Source: Cynocephalus volans (taxonomy: Eukaryota > Chordata > Mammalia > Dermoptera > Cynocephalidae). From it: a DNA stretch of 64,000 nucleotides. The translations under genes and the position numbers were made by a program. How positions within the stretch are numbered: position 1 is the stretch's first letter; each line of letters starts with the position of its first letter. Positions 53,701-64,000 of the stretch are shown in pieces. The notes under the pieces were generated by a model. That model did not search any database. It was not told the DNA's origin and saw nothing but the letters and a program-made list of their open reading frames with translations. The DNA is taken from contig NC_084462.1 of NCBI RefSeq assembly GCF_027409185.1, positions 179,046,071-179,110,070 on the forward strand, written 5' to 3'.

Positions 53701-54924
53701 CCACCCCCTCAGGTTCTAAATTCAGAGAAGTGAGCAGTCCCCGGGTCCATTTATAGAGGAGAAATCCCCTTCCTGCTTCCCACTTCCCACAGGATAAAAC
53801 TCATGCCCCAGAAGGCAGGCTCTGGGATCTGGGCCCCGTGGCCTCTGCAGCCTGCCCTGCTGCCCCTCCCCATTACACACAACTCTGCCTGAGTGAACCA
53901 AGGGGACCTGGGCTCCCTTGGCCTGGACCACAGCTTCTCTCCCTCTCCCCCACAGCAAGTTGCCTGGATGCAAATCCTACATCTGCCACTTACCATGTGT
54001 GTGACCTTGGGCCAGTTTTAAATCTCAGTGTCTTCACCCATGTATAAGATGAGCGTATAAGAATAGCCCCCGCATCTTTGGGCTGACAAGGCATTGAATG
54101 AGCTGCAGGATGCTGATGTGCACCTGGCATTTATTGAGTACCTGCTATGTGCCCTGCACCATTCTCAGTACTTTTCATTTGGACTGATTTACTCTTCACA
54201 GCAAACCTTCCAGGCAGGCATTCTTCTTCGTCCCATCTTGTAAGATGAGGAAATTGAGGGGCATAGGAGGTGAGTAACTCATCCGGGGTCATAGAGTTAG
54301 CCAGCGGAGGAGTGGGGATGCTGAGCCCGGATCCAAGTTCAAACCAGGTGACTCCACAACCCAGGCTGTTAACCACTGGGCCATGTTGCCTCAAGAGCTG
54401 CTGACTAATACTGCTATTGCTACCGGCCAGCTCTTGATGATAAAAGTTGACCCTTCCTCCAGGAAGTCTTCCTTGACCTGTGAGACTGGGTTGGTGCTAA
54501 CACTGAATCTGTATCCGGCATCTCTCCTGTGTCCCAGAAGCACTTCCCCCAACTTCTCCCCTTCCCACTCTGGTTTCAGAGCAGCATGTGCCTTTTCCTG
54601 CTTTGCTGCTTTGGAAGGAAGGTGGTGTGGCTTGGGGTCCTGAGTGTGGGCACTGGAATGAGCAACCCCCCTCCCTCCAGCTGGGTGTCCATAGGAAAAT
54701 CACTTCACCCCTCTGTGCCCCACCTCCCGCATACCCAGACGGTTGCTATTGCTTGAAGACACTTCCTTGTCAATGGCTGAGGACCCCGTGAGCTCATGCA
54801 TGGGAAGTGCTCACACCACAGCTGACACTCCGCTGGGGGTGATTATTTGGGGCATGTTTCACAAGAGTCCTTTGTAGCCTGTCATGGGTTCACAAGCTCA
54901 TGTTGGTTTTTTGGGGATGTTTAG

Positions 54925-54998
54925 AAGTTCCTGATGTCAACCAAGTACAACAAGGACTCCAAGATGTACCGTGCGCTCCAGACTGTGTTCGGTGAGAG
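54925..54998 (+). CDS. CYP46A1: CYP46A1 exon 4
   Basis: Codes residues 95-119: KFLMSTKYNKDSKMYRALQ, then TVFGER. This is the B to B-C region next to the active site. Acceptor tttag, donor gtaagg; the last codon R119 is split AG|A. Confidence 0.95.
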
Positions 54999-55566
<568 letters not shown>

Positions 55567-55859
55567 TGAGTGTGGCCAGAGATGGTCACTGCGGCTCTCG
55601 CCCGGTCAGAGGCGGCGCTGGGCTGCAGCAGCGCAGGGGGCCTCGCCCAGCTGGAGGGAGAGAGGAAAGAGGGGACATTAGTAGTCAAAAGAGAGAGCGA
55701 GACAGACCAGCCTGGAGGGTGAGCACAGCCCCATGCGGTTTGGGAGAATCAAGGCCTGAGTGCTCATGATGGCCAGAGGTGTGGCGGTCCCTATTCTCCA
55801 GGAAGTGCCCCCTCTCAGGTCTCATTACTCCTTGTCTGGGCTTCTTATTTTATGCATTT

Positions 55860-57030
55860 CAGTTTTTTTTTTTCTTTTTTGGGGTGATATTTTATGTTTT
55901 GAATACTTCTTTGATTGAAATATAATTCACATACTACACAATTCACCCATTTAAAGTGTACAATTCAATGGTTTTTAGTATATTCATAGAATTGTACAAT
56001 CATCAGCACATTCTGTTTTACATTTTAACCCCCCCAGAACCAATCATTCCCCATTTCTTCCCAATGTCGCCAGCCCCTGGCAACCACTCATTTACTTTCT
56101 GTCTCTATGGATTTTCACATTCCAGACAGTTCATTATAAATGAAATCATATAGCATTGGTCTTTTGTGCCTGGCTTCTTTCGCTTTTCATGTTTTCAGGA
56201 TTCATCCAGACTATATAGCCCGTGTCAGTACTCCATTGCCTTTATATGGCTGAGTAATATTCCATTGTCTGACTAGACCACACTTTGTTTATTCTTCAGT
56301 TAGTGGACATTTAGGTTGTTTCCACTTTTCAGTTATTATGAATAATGTGGCTTTGAACATTTTTATACAAGTTTTTGTGTAAACATATAGTTTCACTTTT
56401 CTTGGGTATATACCTAGTATAATCACTGAGTCAGTTAACTCTATGTTTAACATTTTCAAGAACGTGATCTTTTACTTTGATATAACGTCAAATTTATAGA
56501 AAGATCATCATAATAGTTTAAGGGACTCGTATATTTTTTACCCAGATTCACTTATTGTTTATTATTTAAAATCACCATTTGCTTTATCATTTCTTTTCTC
56601 TCTCTGTGTATATATAAATACATTTGTCATTTTCTCTCTGTGTGTATATACATATATTTGTATATTTTGTACACAGTGCATATTTTAAAAAACCATTTGA
56701 GAGTAAGTTAGAAGCATTGTTCTCCATATCTTTAAACATTTCCATGTTTATTTCCTAAGAACAACGACCACATAACTACAGTTTAGCTGTTAAAATGAGG
56801 AAAATTGGTATTAATCCAATAATGTTATCTAATCCACAATCCATATTCAAATTTTATCATTCGTGCCTTTACTGGTATTTTTTCCTAGTCAAGATCCATT
56901 CCAGGTTCATGTGTTGTGTTTAATTGCCTGTCTCTTTAGCCTTCTTCTTTCTGGAGCATTTCTCAGCCTTTCCTTGACTTTCTTGACCTTAACGCATTTG
57001 AAGATCACAGGCCAGTTCTGTAGATGGCCC
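55860..57030 (-). mobile_element. L1M 3' regions, antisense
   Basis: Reverse-complemented L1 3' sequence: TACACAATTCACCCATTTAA, GAATTGTACAATCATCAGCA, GCTGAGTAATATTCCATTGT. A second, more diverged L1 3'-type part follows from 56460 with CCATTTGAGAGTAAGTTAGA and TTTCCTAAGAACAACGACCA. Confidence 0.75.
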
Positions 57031-57309
57031 TTCAGTGCGAGCTGGTCTGCTGTTTCCACATGATGAGACCCAGGCTATGCCTTTTGGACAGGAGTGCCAC
57101 ACAGTGACATTGTGTCCTCCTCAGGGGCATCATATCTGGAGGCACATGCCATCAATTTGTCCCATTGCTGGCCATGTTAACATTGCTTACCTGGTTCAGG
57201 TGGTGTCCTCCAGATTCCTCCACCGTGAAGTTGCTCTTGAATATCCAGTCTTTGGGGGACTGTAGGAAAAGCCTCGCCTGAAGGTTCACTGACCCCAGCC
57301 TCCTCACAG

Positions 57310-57830
57310 GCCTCCCTGCCTCCCATCTCCCTCCCACAGTGCATCCAATCACCGCTCTGAAGAGATCTTGCTAAAACTCAGATCTGACCATGCCACTCCC
57401 CCTCTCTGAAACCTTCAATGGCTCCCTGAAGGGTGAAGGTCAGACACCCACCCACCCCCAGTCTGGCCCCTGAAACCCTTCCATGCTTTGCATCCTCTCC
57501 CCCACTTTTCTGGAACACTGTGCTCTTTCTGACACCTTTGCCTTTGCTTTGGCCATTCCCACTGCCTCAGAATGCTCCTCCTGGGGGATTCCTGTCCCTC
57601 CTTTGATACCCAGCTAAGATGTCACCCTCCGAGGCCGAGTTCATGCCTCTGTCATGGCTCCTGTCATGCCCAGTGCAGTGCTTACATTCACATTTGACCT
57701 CTCCTCCCCCTCTAGACCACAGGTCCCTGAAGGCAGAAGATGCACCCTGTCCCTGACTCCTGTGCCCAGCACCAGGCACCCCACAGGCCCTCCTTGAATG
57801 CCCATAGAGTGAATGAATGCATGAGCAGAT
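57310..57830 (+). mobile_element. L2 LINE 3' remnant
   Basis: Sense-order L2 words: CTCAGATCTGACCATGCCAC, CTTTGGCCATTCCCACTGCC, ATACCCAGCTAAGATGTCAC, CTGTGCCCAGCACCAGGCAC and terminal GAGTGAATGAATGCATGA. Confidence 0.7.
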
Positions 57831-58133
57831 CAATGAATTGGAATAATCTTGGTCTTACTGGAAAGTTGCCAGAGTTGAGAATAGGAAGGAATAGACTGGA
57901 GAGAGACATTTACTTAATAAATGCTTATTGTGCTGAGAGTCAGGGTTACAAAGGCCAGCCAAGCTGATGTGGTTCCTGCCCTCAGGGTTCAAGGTTATTG
58001 GAGACATAGATTCTACCAGATGATGGCCCACATGCTTGTGACATAAGTACTGGTGGCATTGTTTGGGGGAACCTTTTCCAGCACATAGTACCTCGCATCT
58101 GAACAGCACTTTACAGCTTATTAAATACTATCA

Positions 58134-58282
58134 CAGACATTTCTTTTTTTTTTTAATTTAAAATTTTGGTAAGGTACACATAGTATAAAATGTACTATTT
58201 AAATGGTAAATTAAATTTTTCAATATGCAGTTCAGTGGTATTAAGTTCATTCACATTATTGTGCAACCATCACCAGACATTT
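58134..58282 (-). mobile_element. Short antisense L1 3' end with target duplication
   Basis: The duplication CAGACATTT at 58134-58142 and 58274-58282 flanks 131 bp that begin with reversed A-tail (CTTTTTTTTTTAATT) and read as an L1 3' end (GTATAAAATGTACTATTTAA, TTGTGCAACCATCAC). It split an older MIR-like repeat. Confidence 0.75.
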
Positions 58283-59415
58283 TGATTTTTTAAATCTCAC
58301 AATAAGAGGTCATCTTAGAGATGACTATTTTATTGTAAATGCCAAATTTATAAAGTTATATGAAGGAAGCATTGGAAGATGCCTGTAAGTGTTTATGGAA
58401 GTATTGTTGAGCCTTGGTGAATCCTAATTCACTAATGAAGGAAAAATAGGAACCACTGGTTAGTTTCATCTCTAGCCATTATCTACACAGAATATTGTTA
58501 CACACTTTTAATAAAATTTTTAGTTTCTACTTTTCTGGATCTCACTTTTGCTGGAAGACCTTGGTCCCAAGGGTTAATTTTCTTTCCTAATTAAAAAATT
58601 ACTCTCTTTGTTTCTCTTTTTAAAAACTTGTTATTTGGAAATAATTTCAAATTTCCAGGTAAGTTTTAAGAATAAGAGTAGGGTAAAGAATACCCATGTA
58701 CCCTTTATCAGATTAATATTAAAAGATCTTTATCAAAAATTCCTTTTAATTATAAAAGCAGCACTTTCTCTTAGTAAAAATTCAGAAAAATGTAGTGTAC
58801 GAAGTGGCATCGGCCCCCGTGCTTTTCTCTTGGGGCTGCCGTTTTCGTCAGGTTGGAGCGCGTCCTTCCATTCCTCTTTGTAAGCTCTGTGCTGGGGGAT
58901 GAGCAGTCTTGGGGCAGGGAGTGCTGTGAGTTGAGAGCTCGGGGCTGCAGATGGTGACTGAGGACTCATTTTCGTGTAGAGCTGGGCACCATGATTTCTC
59001 AAGGATGGGGGTGACATGGGAAGACAAAAGGCTGCAGGTGGTGGCAGGGGCAGGGCAGGTGAGGAGAGCGGTCAGTGAGCAGAGGGGTAGGAAAGGAACC
59101 AGGGTGGCTCTGTTATGAACTCTAGGGGTCCAGAGTTTCTACACTGCCATGTCCCTTTTGAAGTCAGAGGGCAGACAGAGGACCAATGGAACCGCTAAGA
59201 CAAAGGCAAAGGGACAGCATTCATACAGAGGGGAGGGGAATTTTGGAACCCCAGGGCTTAGTTCAGTTACCACAGCGCCAACCTGCAATCTGGGCCTCAA
59301 GGGGAGGCCAGAAAGGTTGGGAGGGGCCACCCACCTTCACTCTGCACATAGTCCTCCCCACAGGGGGCAGTGCATACGGAGGTCTGCAGGACTGAGCTGG
59401 TCCTGGTGCCGCTGA

Positions 59416-61392
<1,977 letters not shown>

Positions 61393-61566
61393 TGAGGGCC
61401 TGGGGGGCTGGGGCGGGCGGGGGAGCTCCTGTCAGCTCATGGGGCACCGTTGGCCCCATTTGTCCCTGTCAGGCCTAAGAGGAGAAAGACAATTGGTTCT
61501 TTTGTGAGCTGTGGGGAAGGGGAGCAAGGAATATTCTGAAGGCCTGAGACTCTCCTTGTTTTGCAG

Positions 61567-61629
61567 CTGAAGAGGAGGCCCAGGATGACGAGATTCTGCT
61601 GGACAACTTTGTCACTTTCTTCATCGCTG
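61567..61629 (+). CDS. CYP46A1: CYP46A1 exon 9: first half of I-helix
   Basis: Codes residues 282-303: AEEEAQDDEILLDNFVTFFI, then AG. It carries the first part of the oxygen-activation motif. The exon is 63 nt, phase 1 at both ends, so it could be skipped without a frameshift. Its donor is G|gttggt, a weak match to consensus. Acceptor tgcag. Confidence 0.94.
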
Positions 61630-61969
61630 GTTGGTAGCTCTGGAGGTGACCAAGGGCTCAGAGCTTTGTGGGACTGATGAAAAGCATGCATCACTTAAAC
61701 CCCGACTCTGGGGGATTTCTCGGGCTGTCTGAGCAGAGTTCTGTTGCGGGATTGGGGGGCCAGGAGGAGGGGAGCAGGAGCCCTCTCTCTTTGCTGGCCT
61801 GGTAATGGAGCCGGCAGATGTGGGGCTTTGTGAAGCTGGCTTTGCTATCTCAGGAGAGCCTGGCATTGTGAATTCAAGGCTACCCCTCACCCAGAATCTG
61901 CAGGGAAGCCTTCATTACACTAGTGCAAGAAGATGTGCTAAGCAACTTCATTCATGTGCTCGTCAGGTA

Positions 61970-62320
61970 TTTCCTGAGCATCACTCTGCACCTAGTCAAC
62001 TCCTCTTCACCCTTTAGCAAGCCTCAGGTGCCACTTCCTCAGGGAAGCCCTCAGCGATTGTCCAAACACATCAAGCCCTCAGTTACAAGCTGGCTGTGGT
62101 GCCCAGAGCTCCTCTCTGCCTGCACCTCTGACAGCGTTAAATTGTACATGTACTTGTGGTAATTCGATGAGGTCTGTCTCTCCCACCAGCTTGCATGCTG
62201 GATGGGAGAGGGGTTATGCTGTTTTGCTCACCGGTATATTCCCAGGGCTCAGTGCAGTAGGTACCCATAAAGATTAGATAAAACAAATGAACAAATGAAT
62301 GAAGGCGGAGGTGAGGAAGA
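61970..62320 (+). mobile_element. L2 LINE 3' remnant
   Basis: CCACTTCCTCAGGGAAGCCC, then GAGGTCTGTCTCTCCCACCA and TATTCCCAGGGCTCAGTGCA, ending with ACAAATGAATGAAGG. Sense to CYP46A1. Confidence 0.65.
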
Positions 62321-63645
62321 TGACGGACAGCTGCTACTCTAATGGTGGAGGTGGATAGACAGACAAGTATTGATTGAGGAGCAAGTCTGTACATGGATGG
62401 GGTGGAGGACAGCCCTCCAGGTGGGGAGAAGCACACGCAGATACCGCAGGAGACTTGGAGAAATGGGCAGCGTTGGCACAAGACTCGGGGCGCTGTCGCC
62501 TGCACAGGATAGCAAATACTTGCCAAGTGGACGGCTGGCCTTCACTCCTGCCGCCAAGACCCCAGGTCCTGGGTGTAGCTCCTGGATGGGTCTGGGCCTC
62601 AGTCTCCTCATCTGTAAAATGGGTGCCTTGAGGTGTTCTCCTTTCCATCTACCTTCCAATGAGGATTTAATAATCCCCCCTCATGGGCCGTCTCTGAGAC
62701 CTGTGTCCAGATGCTGCAGGGAGCTGGGCCAGGCAGGTTGTCTCTCTCCTTCCTGGGAGAAAACCGAGGCCCAAGGAGGAAGTGCCCTGCTAGTATCACT
62801 GCTCATGCTGCAGAGCCAGGTCCAGGGCCAGACGTCTGGCTGCTGCAGTTCTCCCCCACAGAGGGCTCCCCCAGCTGTGAGACCTGCCCGCCTTCCCAAC
62901 CTAGGAGCAACAGGGCCTCACTTCCAGCTCTCACTTGCTGTAAGGTACAGCCCTTCTCACACATTCAAGCAGGCTGGAGGTCGCTTGGCTGGGCAGTGGT
63001 TGCCACCTATAAACCACCTATGCCTTTAGAGTAAATTCATGCAACTCAGACTGTTCCTTCCCAGGCCAACTTGGAGGATTTCAACTCTATCAACTTGGCT
63101 AGATCATGCCAGAACTCAGAATCCGCCCTTCTGAAATGATCCCCGCCTCTCATGGGAAGCCACCCATCGATCATTGTGAGCGGAGGTGCCCCCTCCCTCA
63201 CGGACCTCAGGGGTGTGGCAGGCCTTGGGCAGGCACCCTGCAGCATGGCAACAACACGGGCCTTGGTCTCGAAAACTTTGGACTTCAATCCAAGCTCTGC
63301 TCTCCCTGCCACCACCAAAAAAAGCACATTCTCTTAGACTCAGCTTTCTCTTCTGCAAAATGGGGGTGAGCACCCCCCAAGGCCAGGCAGGGTTCAAAGG
63401 ACAGTTCGAGGAAGGGGCTGTTAGAGTGCGAAAGCCAGACGCACAGGAGCAGACACCACTTACTTGACCCCACTGGCTGGCACAGGGGATGCGGAGGCGG
63501 ACAGACCATCTCTGTATCTCAGCCGTGGAGGGCAAATGTGGGGGCCTCAATGCCACCAGGGGCTTGGGATCTCAGAGGCCATGCCAGCAGGGACAGCAGT
63601 TCCCACAGCCCCATGTGGAGCAGCTGCTCTCCCTCTTCCCTGCAG

Positions 63646-63718
63646 GTCACGAGACCTCTGCCAACCACTTGGCGTGCACGGTGATGGAGCTCTCTCGCCA
63701 GCCTGAGATTGTGGCAAG
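63646..63718 (+). CDS. CYP46A1: CYP46A1 exon 10: second half of I-helix (last exon in window)
   Basis: Codes residues 303-327: GHETSANHLACTVMELSRQP, then EIVAR with R327 split AG|. T306 is the conserved threonine of the P450 AGxxT motif, needed for proton delivery and O-O bond cleavage. Residue 313 is Cys where I recall Phe in human. Acceptor tgcag, donor gtacgg. No further coding exon is recognisable before 64000. Confidence 0.95.
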
Positions 63719-64000
63719 GTACGGAGCTGCCCTTGGAGTTGTCAAGGGGATTTGTCTGATGTTTTGTTCCAGGGGGCCACCTGCCCCCAACTCCCATGGC
63801 TGAGCCTCCTCCAACATGCCCTGCTTCCCTTCACCCCAGGGCCTTGGCACATGCTGTTCCCTCTTCTAGAAGGTCTTCTCCCTGCTTTCCTCCTGGAGAA
63901 CATACCTTCTCCTCTTCCAGAAAACTCTTCTCAGATCCTTAAAGTAGTCACCCTGTGCTTTCCCCTCCTGACCTCTTCCCAGCTCATGAATATGTTTTCT

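Overview
The window is a stretch of nuclear chromosome from a placental mammal. It has GT-AG introns, CpG-island promoters and mammalian repeats (MIR, L2, L1M remnants, LTRs, hAT). It matches the HHIPL1-CYP46A1 neighbourhood known from human 14q32.2. The species clue is a set of tRNA-Ile-like SINEs, present as a monomer, a dimer and truncated pieces, with no Alu-like 7SL SINE seen. That combination resembles the CYN SINEs of colugos (Dermoptera). This is an inference, and another lineage with a similar tRNA-derived SINE is possible.

Layout. 1-11.7 kb: intergenic DNA without a supportable gene, mostly old repeats (antisense L1, two solitary LTRs with target duplications, MIR, SINEs). 11.76-35.72 kb: the complete HHIPL1 coding sequence on the plus strand, nine exons, 2,379 nt, 792 residues plus stop. 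All junction phases agree. 35.72-40.7 kb: HHIPL1 3' flank and intergenic DNA with two hAT-type fossils. 40.74-41.78 kb: GC-rich, TATA-less CpG-island promoter of CYP46A1. 41.57-63.72 kb: CYP46A1 coding exons 1-10 on the plus strand (residues 1-327 of about 500). The remaining exons, with the haem-binding cysteine region, lie beyond the right edge.

HHIPL1 is a secreted HHIP-like protein with a signal peptide, a folate-receptor/Frizzled-like cysteine-rich domain, a glucose/sorbosone-dehydrogenase-like beta-propeller, a basic Pro/Arg linker and a C-terminal SRCR domain. CYP46A1 is the microsomal cholesterol 24-hydroxylase that makes 24S-hydroxycholesterol for cholesterol export from neurons. The two genes are head-to-tail neighbours, and nothing here suggests they share a pathway.

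I found no new gene system. The points most worth a second look are small: a near-perfect 66-bp mariner-type MITE, a tailless SINE fragment with a perfect 15-bp target duplication inside a MIR, a G4C2 repeat coding Gly-Ala in the HHIPL1 signal peptide, a possible SRCR-less HHIPL1 form through intron 8, and three cysteine substitutions in CYP46A1. Repeat family names come from recognising consensus-like stretches by eye, so edges are approximate unless a target duplication is given.
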